A DNA stretch of 57,427 nt, taken from positions 1 through 57,427 of the forward strand of contig CALJDK010000143.1 in NCBI GenBank assembly GCA_938023735.1. The letters are read 5' to 3'. A model generated the notes under the pieces. That model was given only the letters and a program-made list of their open reading frames with translations. It did no database searches and had not been told where the DNA came from. Source of the DNA: an uncultured Acidimicrobiales bacterium (lineage in GTDB: Bacteria; Actinomycetota; Acidimicrobiia; Acidimicrobiales; SHLQ01). Each line of letters starts with the position of its first letter. Position 1 is the stretch's first letter. Shown one piece after another: positions 8,935 through 17,526 of the stretch. Position numbers and translations under genes: made by a program.

Positions 8935-10077
8935 ATGCTTTCTGAACGGTCCAATACTGCCCATATGTCCACCGAGCACTATCTGTCCGAGCTCAATCAG
9001 CGCTACGACTTCCACGCGCTCGTCGATGGCTTGGGCCGCAAATTCGGCCACGGGTGGTTTCCGCGAGACCTGGCTCAATTTCCGGGTCTCGATCGCGCAC
9101 AACGAACGCTTCTGGTCGACCTCATTGCTGCCCATCGGCAGACCTGGAATGACGCAGCATCATCCATCTGGTTCGAACACGCCGACTATCTGGGTGCAGA
9201 CTCTTCGTGGTGGGACGAGGAGCAAGAGTTCTGGCCGCAATTCCTCGAGCGGCACACCATCAAATCAATCGATGCTGTAGGCGCAGCGAGGTGGTGGCTC
9301 GGCATCTTTGCCACCGAACGCAAGCTCCACGAGTTTGCCCCGCCTCCGTGGCAGGCTGGTGGCTCGTCGTCGAACGATCAGAACCACCAGAAAGTAATGG
9401 GGAAGATCCAAGGCCTGCTCGCGAAAGCCGAATCAACCGAGTACCCCGACGAAGCCGAATCCCTCACCGCAAAAGCGCAGGAGCTGATCTCTCGCCACTC
9501 CATCGATGTCGCGCTGCTCGCCAGCGAGGTCGATGTTCCCGGCGGGAGCCGTGTCTATCTCGAGGCCCCCTATACCAAACCGAAGTTCCTGCTCCTTGCC
9601 GGAATCGCCGAGGCAAACCGGTGCCAGGCCGTCTTCAACAGCGGCACCAACACGGCCACGCTTATTGGTTTCGCTACCGACATCACGCTCACCGAGGTGC
9701 TGTTCACCTCTTTGCTGGTTCAGGGAACTGCTGCGATTCTCGCGGCGGGACCTCAGTTGAGTTGGGACGGCACGTCATCGACCAAGTCCTGGCGTAACTC
9801 GTTTTGGTTTGGATACGCCGACCGTATTCAGGATCGTCTTGTCGAGGCCGCCGGCACAACCGAAGCCTCTGCCGCGGCCGGTAACACCCAACTCCTACCG
9901 GTTCTGGCCCGCCGGTCAGAAGCTGTGCAGGATGCTCTCGAGGCATACTTCCCTAACCTCAGCGCAATGCAGGTATCGGTCTCAAACGCGCCAGGCCTAG
10001 CCGCAGGTCGTTCCTTCGCCGAGCAAGCCGATCTAGGCAGAAGCGGCGTAGGAGCCCGCCGCAAACGCCTGGGCTAA
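8935..10077 (+). CDS. DUF2786 domain protein
   Basis: A 380-residue soluble protein. Residues ~152-192 (KIQGLLAKAESTEYPDEAES, then KAQELISRHSID) match the DUF2786 signature. This domain is common in actinobacteria and phages and has no assigned activity. The N-terminal ~140 residues contain many Trp, Asp and Glu residues and are not recognised. The C-terminal part contains a GRSFAEQADLG segment, also typical of DUF2786 proteins. It lies 75 bp after the HerA-like ATPase gene on the same strand, so the two may be co-transcribed. The start at 8935 is uncertain; an in-frame ATG lies ten codons later. Confidence 0.75.
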   Translation: MLSERSNTAHMSTEHYLSELNQRYDFHALVDGLGRKFGHGWFPRDLAQFPGLDRAQRTLLVDLIAAHRQTWNDAASSIWFEHADYLGADSSWWDEEQEFWPQFLERHTIKSIDAVGAARWWLGIFATERKLHEFAPPPWQAGGSSSNDQNHQKVMGKIQGLLAKAESTEYPDEAESLTAKAQELISRHSIDVALLASEVDVPGGSRVYLEAPYTKPKFLLLAGIAEANRCQAVFNSGTNTATLIGFATDITLTEVLFTSLLVQGTAAILAAGPQLSWDGTSSTKSWRNSFWFGYADRIQDRLVEAAGTTEASAAAGNTQLLPVLARRSEAVQDALEAYFPNLSAMQVSVSNAPGLAAGRSFAEQADLGRSGVGARRKRLG

Positions 10078-10106
10078 GCCACAAGCAACCGGCCAAAGTA
10101 CCCAGC

Positions 10107-10132
10107 GCACCACGGCCGAATCGTCGTGGTGC
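10107..10132. terminator. Hairpin after the DUF2786 gene
   Basis: An 8-bp perfect stem, GCACCACG with CGTGGTGC, around a 10-base loop, 30 bp after the stop of the DUF2786 gene. No T run follows, so it could be a Rho-independent-like terminator of the weak actinobacterial kind or an unrelated inverted repeat. Confidence 0.4.
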
Positions 10133-10182
10133 CAGACGAAGGGTCAGACGACAAAGACGGCCGCAAGACCGCGGGAGACGCT

Positions 10183-10384
10183 GGGAGTCGTGCCGTAGCG
10201 CCAGCGAAGGCCGAGGTTGAATGCTGTGCCCGATAGCGAAGCGCAGAGAGAGCGAACTCGTGAGCGAACGACCAGAAACCGGGAGTCGTGCCGGAGCGCC
10301 AGCGGAGGCCGAGGTTGGAGGCTGTGCCCGATAGCGAAGCGCAGAGAGAGCGAACTTGTGAGCGAACGACCAGAAACAGGGAGT
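10183..10384. repeat. 98-bp tandem direct repeat
   Basis: Two full copies (10183-10280 and 10281-10378) and the first bases of a third. The copies differ at only a few positions. The repeat fills most of the 306-bp gap between two convergent genes, which otherwise holds only the hairpin at 10107-10132. Each unit contains internal short repeats (GAGCGAAC twice). No open reading frame in it looks like a protein. Its role is unknown. Confidence 0.9.
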
Positions 10385-11889
10385 TAGTGTGCACCCTTTT
10401 GCAGGAGTACTGCTGGGACGGTTCGCAGAAGGATGAGGACGTCGGTGGCGAGGGTCCAGTTGTCGACGTAGTAGAGGTCGAGTTGGCCGTAGTCGCCGTC
10501 GTCGGCATCGCTGCGTCCGTTGACCTGCCACATACCGGTGATTCCCGGTTGCACCCGGAGGCGGTTGTGGAGACTCGGGTCCCACTGGTCGCGCTCGGTG
10601 GGAAGTGCGGGCCGAGGGCCGACGAGGCTCATCTCGCCGCGGATCACGTTGAAGAGCTGCGGGAGCTCATCGATTGACGTCTTGCGCAGCAACTTGCCGG
10701 CTTTGGTGATGCGGGGGTCATCTTTGATCTTGAAGAGCGGACCGGTGGCTTCGTTGAGATGGCGTACGTTTTCGAGAAGTTCTTCGGCGTTGGTCACCAT
10801 GGTCCGAAACTTGAGCACCTTGAACAGTTGACCGTCACGGCCGACGCGTTCCTGGGCGAAGAAGATTGGTCCGGGGCTGGTGAGGCGGACGGCCAAGGCG
10901 GCTGCCGCCATCACCGGAGCAAGGCAGATTACGAGGATCGCGGCGGTGACAACATCGAAGACTCGTTTGGCGACTGCCCGCCAACCGTTGCGTTGCACCG
11001 GTTCGATGTAGACCATCGGGACTCGCCCGAGCGGTCGAATCGTGAGGCGATCGGATGCAATGTCGCAGAGCGTGGATGAAAGTTCGACGTGAACGCCGTT
11101 CTCCGTGAGGGTCCGGATGAGACGGTTCGAGGTGCCGATGTCCATTGCGGTAGCGGAGATGATCACGCCACCGCAGTCTGTGGCTTCAACCGCACGGAGC
11201 GTTTCGCCGACGTTGCGGAGGAGTTCGGTGTCGGTAACGTTGCGGCCCTCGACGGCGGCCAGGTGGTCTTCGACGAAGCCGACAACCTCGTAGCCCAGAG
11301 TGGCGTTGTCGTCGAGCATGTCTTTGACGAGCCAGCCTTCGGAGTTTTTACCGACGATCAGCACCCGGCGGAGCATCTTGCCGTTGCTGCGGGCTCGCTT
11401 GAAAACGAGACGGGCGATAATTCGTTCGAGGCCGACCACGATGAGGAGGCTTGGTATTGCGAGGGCGTACCAGGTTCTTGCGACTTGCACATCAAAGGCG
11501 ATGCTGGCGATACCGATGGCAACGATGGCGATGAAGACCGCCTTGATTCCACGCCAACCTTCGTCGATCCCTCGGGTGATGAAGCGCGCCTTGTAGAGCG
11601 CTTGGTGGGTGAAGGCGATGGGCCAAAACGGAAGCGTGGCGCCAAGAAGTCCGATGTAGACACCGGCACTTGTGGGGTCGCTTGGGTTGATCCAACCGTT
11701 GAGGAGAATCGAGATCCAAAGGCCGATGATTACTGCCGTGAGGTCGGCAAAGACCACCACAAGCTTGCGATTGTTCGAGCCACGAGCCTGCGGTTGGCTG
11801 CCTTCGCTACCAAAAACATCGGTGCTGGGGTACAGCTCGACCTTCTGGAGCGCCCGGCCAGTATCTTTTTCGTCAGCGGCGAGACCCAT
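10384..11889 (-). CDS. Polyprenyl glycosylphosphotransferase (WbaP/CpsE-type sugar transferase)
   Basis: A ~501-residue integral membrane enzyme that transfers a sugar-1-phosphate from a nucleotide sugar to undecaprenyl phosphate, the first step of exopolysaccharide assembly. Several N-terminal membrane spans are followed by a Rossmann-like domain (RRVLIVGKNSEGW, ~170-270), another hydrophobic segment and the C-terminal catalytic domain (~300-500). The catalytic domain carries KRVFDVV, PGPIFFAQERVGRDG, KFRTM, IDELPQLFNVIRGEMSLVGP and RLRVQPGITG, the full signature of the bacterial sugar transferase family. The ATG at 11889 was chosen because it has a GAGAG site upstream; a TTG at 11913 is the alternative. 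No other capsule genes are adjacent, so it is an orphan here. Confidence 0.92.
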   Translation of the reverse strand: MGLAADEKDTGRALQKVELYPSTDVFGSEGSQPQARGSNNRKLVVVFADLTAVIIGLWISILLNGWINPSDPTSAGVYIGLLGATLPFWPIAFTHQALYKARFITRGIDEGWRGIKAVFIAIVAIGIASIAFDVQVARTWYALAIPSLLIVVGLERIIARLVFKRARSNGKMLRRVLIVGKNSEGWLVKDMLDDNATLGYEVVGFVEDHLAAVEGRNVTDTELLRNVGETLRAVEATDCGGVIISATAMDIGTSNRLIRTLTENGVHVELSSTLCDIASDRLTIRPLGRVPMVYIEPVQRNGWRAVAKRVFDVVTAAILVICLAPVMAAAALAVRLTSPGPIFFAQERVGRDGQLFKVLKFRTMVTNAEELLENVRHLNEATGPLFKIKDDPRITKAGKLLRKTSIDELPQLFNVIRGEMSLVGPRPALPTERDQWDPSLHNRLRVQPGITGMWQVNGRSDADDGDYGQLDLYYVDNWTLATDVLILLRTVPAVLLQKGAH

Positions 11890-12003
11890 GAGGTAGCTCT
11901 CGGTAGGGAACAAAGACCACGGCTGTGGCCTACTCGCCTATTGATCGACCAACTGGGACCGCCGCTTGAGATGGTTTTTGTGCTCGGTCAGAAACAGACC
12001 AAG

Positions 12004-13320
12004 TTAGGCGCCTTTTGCGGCCCGAAACCCCGCCTCGAGGTCGGCGAGAATGTCGTCAATCGATTCGATTCCTACCGAAAGACGTACGAGTCCCGGGTGA
12101 ACACCTGCCGAAGCCTGTTCTTCTTCGCTGAGCTGTGAATGGGTGGTGGAGCCGGGGTGGATGACGAGGCTGCGGACGTCGCCGATGTTGGCAACATGGC
12201 TATGGAGCTCGAGCGCCTCGACAAAGGCTTGTCCTGCCGCTTTTCCGCCCTTGATAACGAACGCTGGCACCGATCCGAAGCCCCGACCCTCGGTGTACTT
12301 CTTTACCCGTTCGTGGTGGACACTCGACGGCAGACCGGCATATTGCACCGACTCGACAGCATCGTGGGCGTCGAGGAACTCGGCCACCTTCTGGGCGTTC
12401 TCGACGTGGCGCTCCATGCGGATGCTGAGCGTTTCGAGACCCTGCAGGAAGTAGAACGCGTTTTGCGGTGACAGGGCAGAGCCGAGGTCGCGCAGCATCT
12501 GCACGCGAGCCTTGATGATGAAGGCACCGTGGCCGAGAGCAGGCCAGTAGGCGAGGCCGTGATAGCTGGGGTCAGGTTCGGTGAAGTTGGGGAATCGATC
12601 GTTGGCGCCGAAGTCGAAGGTGCCGCCGTCGATGATGACGCCACCGATGGAGGTTCCGTGGCCGCCAATGAACTTGGTCATTGAGTGAACAACGATGTCT
12701 GCGCCCCACTTGAGGGGGTTCATCAGGTAGGGCGAAGCGACGGTGTTGTCGATGATGAGGGGAACGCCGACCTCGTGGGCAACGGCCGAGACGCCTTCAA
12801 TGTCGATGCAGTCGTTCTTGGGATTACCGATGCCTTCGCCGTAGAAGGCTTTGGTGTTGGGCTTGGCTGCGGCGCGCCATGCTTCGAGATCGTCAGGATC
12901 CTCGACGAAGGAAACCTCGATACCCATCTTCGGCAGGGTGTAATGGAACAGGTTGAAGGTTCCCCCATAAAGCGATGTGGACGACACGATGTGGTCGCCG
13001 GCTTCTGCCAAGGTGAGGATGGCGAGGGTTTCGGCTGCCTGGCCCGAGCTGACCGCCAGCGCTCCTGGGATACCAATGGCGGTATCGGTGCCCCCTTCGA
13101 GCGCTTGGAGGCGTGCTTCAAGAACCGCCTGGGTGGGGTTCATGATTCGGGTGTAAATGTTGCCTACTTCGGCGAGGGCAAACAGGTTGGCCGCATGTTC
13201 GCTGCTATCGAAGACGAAGGCACTGGTTTGGTAGATCGGCACCGTGCGGGATCCGGTATCGCTATCGGGCACCTGCCCGGAATGGATCTGTTTGGTTTCG
13301 AATCCCCAGTCGGCACTCAT
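12004..13320 (-). CDS. metY: O-acetylhomoserine sulfhydrylase (MetY-type)
   Basis: A 438-residue PLP enzyme of the Cys/Met metabolism family. It should form homocysteine from O-acetylhomoserine and sulfide in methionine synthesis. The N-terminal block FETKQIHSGQ and IYQTSAFVF are typical. The PLP lysine is K216 in HSMTKFIGGHG, and SSGQAAE and the C-terminal PGSTTHSQLSEEEQ block mark the sulfhydrylase branch. The ATG at 13320 is preceded by GGGGAGA at good spacing; the open frame extends 66 codons further but without the family N-terminus. It diverges from the HD-GYP gene. The 224-bp divergent gap shows no riboswitch that I can recognise. Confidence 0.93.
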   Translation of the reverse strand: MSADWGFETKQIHSGQVPDSDTGSRTVPIYQTSAFVFDSSEHAANLFALAEVGNIYTRIMNPTQAVLEARLQALEGGTDTAIGIPGALAVSSGQAAETLAILTLAEAGDHIVSSTSLYGGTFNLFHYTLPKMGIEVSFVEDPDDLEAWRAAAKPNTKAFYGEGIGNPKNDCIDIEGVSAVAHEVGVPLIIDNTVASPYLMNPLKWGADIVVHSMTKFIGGHGTSIGGVIIDGGTFDFGANDRFPNFTEPDPSYHGLAYWPALGHGAFIIKARVQMLRDLGSALSPQNAFYFLQGLETLSIRMERHVENAQKVAEFLDAHDAVESVQYAGLPSSVHHERVKKYTEGRGFGSVPAFVIKGGKAAGQAFVEALELHSHVANIGDVRSLVIHPGSTTHSQLSEEEQASAGVHPGLVRLSVGIESIDDILADLEAGFRAAKGA

Positions 13321-13544
13321 TCTGATTTCTCCCCGTCGTTCATTCAGTAGCGGCCGGTTAGCCGTGTTTCTTGCGCCATGCGACGCGTGTTCGGACGACC
13401 CTACCCGGCAATACCCGACCAACCAAGTCGTATTTAGCAAGCCGACCTGCGGCACCCAAGGAAGTGGCGACTCCATCGAAAACCGAACCCCGTTTACCTG
13501 CCGGTCGATGTAAAGCAAGCCCCCAAGTTTGCCGAAAGAGGGAC

Positions 13545-15101
13545 ATGGGGACGCAGCGGGAACTATCGACGGTTAAACCGGTGCCGCGCTCGACCGAAGG
13601 GTCGACATCACCGGCACGGTACATGGCCCTTTGGGTCGCATTGTGTATCGCTCCGCTCCTGCTGCAAACAGTGTTGCTCAGCGACATGTTTACCCCCGAC
13701 AGTCGGGCCTTCGAATCACCGATGACGCTCTTTCTTCTGGTGGTGATCGCCGCAAGCCTTTGTGTCATCACATCCACCTTCGTTTTGCTTCGGGCCATCG
13801 TCACTTCAACGCCCGAGCTCGCACCCGTCGGCTTGTTCTTCTTCGGCGTCTCGATCCTCCCGCTGGCTCACGGCATTCTCACACCCGGCGTCTGGTACAC
13901 CGACAATCCCGCCACAATGGCCACCGCTCTGTGGGCGATACCGGTCGGCTTGATCTTTGCTGCGCCGAACCTTTTGCCCACCCCACTTCGGCGACGCTTT
14001 CTTCCCCACCATTGGCGCAATTGGATAGCGCTTGGCGTGGTCATCATGACCGGCATCTTCGTGGCGTCGATCGCCATTCCCCACCGTTCACCGACTTTTC
14101 TGCCAGGCGGCACGCTGGAAAAGGTCGTGGCGGTCATCTCGATTGTCGGTACCCTTGCGCTTTCCTACCGTCAGGTGCGTCTGGCACAGATCGCTCGCAG
14201 CCTTGGTCCCCTGGCTATTGCCGTTGGCTATGCCTTCGTAGCAAGTTCGGCGGTGCTGTGGTTCGGCACCACTCCGTACTCCGTGGGGTTCTGGTCGGCT
14301 CACCTGCTCGACATTTGCGGCGTGCTTGCCGGGACCATCGGCATCTTGGTCGTCTACCGCAAAGCGGACGACGTCAGCTCGGCACTGTCGCCAATCCTGA
14401 CTAGTGACCCGCTCGCAGCGCTCGAACTGGGACTCGAGCCGGTGGTGCACGAGTACGTGGCGGATCTCGAAGCGAAGGATCCCATCACACGCGACCACGT
14501 CGTCCGCACTGCCGAACTGGCGTTGCAGGTTGGGCAGGAGCTTGGTTTCGACGGCGACGAACTCCGACACATCTCGCTCGTCGGCCTCCTCCATGACGTC
14601 GGCAAACTCGACGTTCCCGACGAAATACTCAACAAGCCTGGACGCCTAACCGACGACGATTTCGAGATCATCAAGCGCCACCCGATTACTGGATCTGCTC
14701 GGACGTTTGAGTCACCGATTCTGGCTCCACTGACCCCCGGGATTCGCGGCCACCATGAGCGTATCGATGGGTGTGGCTATCCCGACGGCCTCGCCGGAGA
14801 TGACATCCCGGTCTCCTCAAGAATTGTGGCGGTCTGCGATGCCTATGACGCAATGGCCAGTACGCGGCAATACCGACAGGGAATGGGGCACGAAAAGGCG
14901 ATCGCTATCCTTCGCGAACACAGCGGTTCGCAATGGGACGCTTCGGTCGTGGAGGCGTTGGTGCGTGTGCTCCATCATCGTCACGCCGACACATCGGCTC
15001 CGGCGCTCGACCGCGTGGGCCGGGACCCGAAGGTGGTGTCGGATCAACGCGTCGGCTGTGATTGTCTGCCTCGCGAGCTGCTAGAGCCCGCTAGTCGCTA
15101 G
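13545..15101 (+). CDS. Membrane-bound HD-GYP domain protein (c-di-GMP phosphodiesterase)
   Basis: A 518-residue protein. About seven or eight hydrophobic segments fill residues 25-280. They are followed by an HD-GYP domain with the metal-binding HD pair at H350-D351 (LLHDVGKLDVP) and the GYP motif near residue 410 (HHERIDGCGYPDGL). Such domains hydrolyse cyclic di-GMP. The ATG at 13545 was chosen because GAAAGAGGGA lies just upstream; a longer reading frame starts inside the metY side of the divergent gap. With the GGDEF cyclase about 3 kb away, both arms of c-di-GMP turnover are present in the window. The signal sensed by the membrane part is unknown. Confidence 0.88.
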   Translation: MGTQRELSTVKPVPRSTEGSTSPARYMALWVALCIAPLLLQTVLLSDMFTPDSRAFESPMTLFLLVVIAASLCVITSTFVLLRAIVTSTPELAPVGLFFFGVSILPLAHGILTPGVWYTDNPATMATALWAIPVGLIFAAPNLLPTPLRRRFLPHHWRNWIALGVVIMTGIFVASIAIPHRSPTFLPGGTLEKVVAVISIVGTLALSYRQVRLAQIARSLGPLAIAVGYAFVASSAVLWFGTTPYSVGFWSAHLLDICGVLAGTIGILVVYRKADDVSSALSPILTSDPLAALELGLEPVVHEYVADLEAKDPITRDHVVRTAELALQVGQELGFDGDELRHISLVGLLHDVGKLDVPDEILNKPGRLTDDDFEIIKRHPITGSARTFESPILAPLTPGIRGHHERIDGCGYPDGLAGDDIPVSSRIVAVCDAYDAMASTRQYRQGMGHEKAIAILREHSGSQWDASVVEALVRVLHHRHADTSAPALDRVGRDPKVVSDQRVGCDCLPRELLEPASR

Positions 15102-15118
15102 CCGCTAAGCGGGGGAAC

Positions 15119-15607
15119 CTACGGTTCGAGCTTTGCCATTCCGACGGTTCCGGTGCGTTGCACCTCTGAAATGCCATAGGGGCGAAGACGTTCTTCGAAG
15201 TCATCAACCCGAGCTGGCGTGTCGCTAAGCGCAAGCATCATGTCGTTGGCTCCGGTGTCGAGCACCTCGGCGATGAACTCTTCTGCCAGATCGAACACTG
15301 GCTGACGGTCGGCGGGCGGAACGATCACGGTAATCATCATGAACTCGCGTTCGATGGAGTTCGCTGGGTCGAGCTGACGGATCTCGACCACGTTGATGAG
15401 TTTGTCGAGCTGCTTCACGACCTGTTCGAGTGGTGCCGACTCGACGTCGACCACAAACGTGATGCGCGAGAACGCATCGTCGTCGGTCGGGGCCACCGCA
15501 AGCGACTCGATGTTGAACCCGCGTCGGGCGAAGAGGCCAGCGACTCGCGCCAAGACACCCGCCTTGTTCTCGACCTTGCACACAACGGTATGGAATCGGT
15601 CCGACAT
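15119..15607 (-). CDS. ilvN: Acetolactate synthase small (regulatory) subunit
   Basis: A 162-residue ACT-domain protein that binds valine and controls the catalytic subunit of acetolactate synthase. The N-terminal ACT block VVCKVENKAGVLARVAGLFARR and the GFNIESLAV stretch are typical, as is the C-terminal half (DLAEEFIAEVLD). It follows ilvB with a single base between stop and start, so the two are co-translated from the attenuated ilvB transcript. The usual next gene, ilvC, is absent; the operon ends here against the convergent HD-GYP gene. Confidence 0.95.
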   Translation of the reverse strand: MSDRFHTVVCKVENKAGVLARVAGLFARRGFNIESLAVAPTDDDAFSRITFVVDVESAPLEQVVKQLDKLINVVEIRQLDPANSIEREFMMITVIVPPADRQPVFDLAEEFIAEVLDTGANDMMLALSDTPARVDDFEERLRPYGISEVQRTGTVGMAKLEP

Positions 15608-15608
15608 A

Positions 15609-17348
15609 TCAGTTACCTCCGCCGGCTAGCTGGCCTGCTTGGGAAGGGTCGACCATCAGTTCGCTGTTGGTGGCACCGGCAGGAACCATGGGGAAGACCT
15701 TCTCCCCCGGGTCGGTACGGAACTCGACGACAACGGGACGGTCGTTGATCTCGTTGGCTTCAGCGATTGCCGGGTCGACCTCTTCTGGCGACTCGACCCG
15801 AATGGCATGACAGCCCATCGACTCGGCCCACATCTTGTAGTCGGGCAGGTCTGGGGACAGATACACCTCGGAGTACCTCTCGTCGTAGAACATCTCCTGC
15901 CACTGCTTCACCATGCCGAGATAGCCGTTATTGAGTAGGGCAACCTTGATGGGAATACGTTCCATCGACGCTGTGACGAGCTCTTGTGCGGTCATCTGGA
16001 AGCAGCCATCGCCGTCGACGGCCCAAACGGTGCGGTCGGGCATTCCGGCCTTCGCTCCGATAGCGGCGGGAATAGAAAAGCCCATCGTGCCGAGGCCACC
16101 GGAGTTGATCCAGGTGTACGGATGTTCGAAGTTCCAGTGCTGACTGGCCCACATCTGGTGCTGCCCAACCCCGGAGGTGACAATGGTGTCCTCTGGTGAC
16201 CCGTCGCGAAGCTGCTCGAGAACAAACTGTGGCTTGAGGGCATCGCCTGGCGCGGAATCCTCGTAGACCAGAGGGAACTTCTCTTGGTAGCCCGAAAGGT
16301 GCGAACGCCAGGAGCTACGGTCGGCCTGGGCCGAAGTGCCAATGGCCGCCACCAGCGCTTCCATCGCCAGTCGAACATCGGCCTGAATACCGATATCGAC
16401 CTTTCGAACCTTGCCCAGTTCGGCCGGGTCGATATCGACGTGGATGACCTTTGCGTCGGGCGCAAACCCATCGAGTTTCCCGGTAACTCGGTCGTCGAAC
16501 CGGCTACCCAGAGCGATGAGCAGGTCGGACTCTTGCATAGACATAACGGCGGTGTAATTGCCGTGCATGCCGGGCATGCCGAGGTTGAGTTCGTGGCTGT
16601 CGGGCAGGGCGCCGCGAGCCATAAGCGTGGTCACGACGGGAATCTCCACCAGCTCACAGAGCTCACGAAGCGCCTCAGCGCCGCGAGCTTTGAGAATACC
16701 GCCGCCGGCATAGATGACCGGCCGCTTTGCCGCACTGATCATCTCGGCCGCTTCGCGAATGAGATCGGGGTTTGGGTCGACCTTGGGGTTGTAGCCGGGA
16801 AGGTCGGGGGCGGTCGGCTCGACCCATTCGAAGTGCGACGACGGGTCGGCCGGGTTCACGATGTTCTTGGGAAGATCGACCAGAACCGGACCGGGGCGCC
16901 CCGTGGTGGCGATGTGAAACGCCTCATGGATGGTCTGGGGAATATCGGCCGCATCGGACACCAGGAAGTTGTGTTTGGTGGTGGACATGGTGATGCCGGT
17001 GGTGTCGGCTTCTTGAAAGGCGTCGGTTCCGATGGCCGAGTACGCCACCTGGCCAGTGATGCACACCATGGGCACCGAGTCCATGTACGCATCGAGTAGC
17101 GGTGTGACCATGTTGGTCGCGGCCGGGCCACTGGTAACGATTGCCACACCAGGCTTGCCGGTGGCGTGGGCGTAACCCTGGGCCATGTGGCCGGCGCCCT
17201 GCTCGTGGCGCACCAGAACATGGCGAATCGACGAGGTGATGATCGGGTCATACACCGGCAGGATTGCCCCACCGGGCAGGCCAAACATGACCTCGACGCC
17301 CTCGAGTTCGAGGGACCTTATGAGGGCGTCACCACCGTTTGTCATCAT
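15609..17348 (-). CDS. ilvB: Acetolactate synthase large (catalytic) subunit
   Basis: A 579-residue TPP enzyme that makes acetolactate or acetohydroxybutyrate, the first common step of valine, leucine and isoleucine synthesis. The N-terminal block VMFGLPGGAILPVYD and the TPP-activating Glu in VRHEQGAGHMAQGYA are present. So is the C-terminal GDGCFQM and LLNNGYLGMVKQWQ TPP/Mg site. The start is one of two adjacent ATG codons (17348 or 17345), preceded by GGAGA. The long upstream extension of the frame crosses the attenuator and is not coding. Expression is likely set by the leader peptide and terminator at 17421-17526. Confidence 0.96.
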   Translation of the reverse strand: MMTNGGDALIRSLELEGVEVMFGLPGGAILPVYDPIITSSIRHVLVRHEQGAGHMAQGYAHATGKPGVAIVTSGPAATNMVTPLLDAYMDSVPMVCITGQVAYSAIGTDAFQEADTTGITMSTTKHNFLVSDAADIPQTIHEAFHIATTGRPGPVLVDLPKNIVNPADPSSHFEWVEPTAPDLPGYNPKVDPNPDLIREAAEMISAAKRPVIYAGGGILKARGAEALRELCELVEIPVVTTLMARGALPDSHELNLGMPGMHGNYTAVMSMQESDLLIALGSRFDDRVTGKLDGFAPDAKVIHVDIDPAELGKVRKVDIGIQADVRLAMEALVAAIGTSAQADRSSWRSHLSGYQEKFPLVYEDSAPGDALKPQFVLEQLRDGSPEDTIVTSGVGQHQMWASQHWNFEHPYTWINSGGLGTMGFSIPAAIGAKAGMPDRTVWAVDGDGCFQMTAQELVTASMERIPIKVALLNNGYLGMVKQWQEMFYDERYSEVYLSPDLPDYKMWAESMGCHAIRVESPEEVDPAIAEANEINDRPVVVEFRTDPGEKVFPMVPAGATNSELMVDPSQAGQLAGGGN

Positions 17349-17420
17349 GGCGCTGTCTCCGTTCTCTCCTGGCTCACGAACGCATTGTCCAACTTGGTCG
17401 GGCAACCTGGCCGGTCCGAC

Positions 17421-17457
17421 CCCGAAAACAAACGAGAGCCTCCCATCTGGGAGGCTC
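17421..17457 (-). terminator. ilvB attenuator terminator
   Basis: On the minus strand a 9-bp perfect GC-rich stem (GAGCCTCCC with GGGAGGCTC, tetraloop AGAT) is followed by TCGTTTGTTTTC, a classic Rho-independent terminator. It stands about 75 bases before ilvB and after the leader peptide, so it must be read through for ilvBN expression. Confidence 0.88.
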
Positions 17458-17458
17458 A

Positions 17459-17486
17459 AGCACGCGATCGGGGACGAACGCGTGCT
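17459..17486 (-). promoter_or_regulatory. Leader hairpin upstream of the ilvB attenuator
   Basis: An 8-bp perfect stem (AGCACGCG with CGCGTGCT) around a 12-base loop. It begins inside the stop codon of the leader peptide and ends one base before the terminator stem. It is a likely pause or control hairpin of the attenuator. The exact competing antiterminator pairing could not be settled by eye. Confidence 0.6.
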
Positions 17487-17526
17487 AGGTAACTACCACA
17501 ACAAGAAGGAGAGGCGTTCCGTTCAT
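17485..17526 (-). CDS. ilvB leader peptide (attenuation)
   Basis: A 13-residue reading frame, MNGTPLLLVVVVT followed by TAG. Seven of thirteen codons are Leu or Val, and all seven are consecutive. It lies directly upstream of the hairpin and terminator before ilvB. It resembles the leader peptide of the Corynebacterium glutamicum ilvBNC operon, which also has a Val run ending in Thr and is translated without a ribosome binding site. Here too no Shine-Dalgarno sequence precedes the ATG, and a -10 box sits so close that the transcript may start at or near the ATG. Ribosome stalling at these codons under Leu/Val shortage would allow read-through. Confidence 0.85.
   Translation of the reverse strand: MNGTPLLLVVVVT

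Noticed and set aside
10183..10384. CRISPR-like array
   Set aside because: The 98-bp units are contiguous with no unique spacers, and no cas gene is near.
10384..11889. Start of an exopolysaccharide cluster
   Set aside because: No glycosyltransferase, flippase or polymerase gene adjoins the sugar transferase.
13321..13544. Possible SAM riboswitch before metY
   Set aside because: I could not find the conserved core or paired helices of the SAM riboswitch classes I know; the gap is more likely a plain divergent promoter region.
17349..17526. T-box element before ilvB
   Set aside because: No T-box core sequence or specifier hairpin is visible, while a Leu/Val leader peptide explains the terminator directly.
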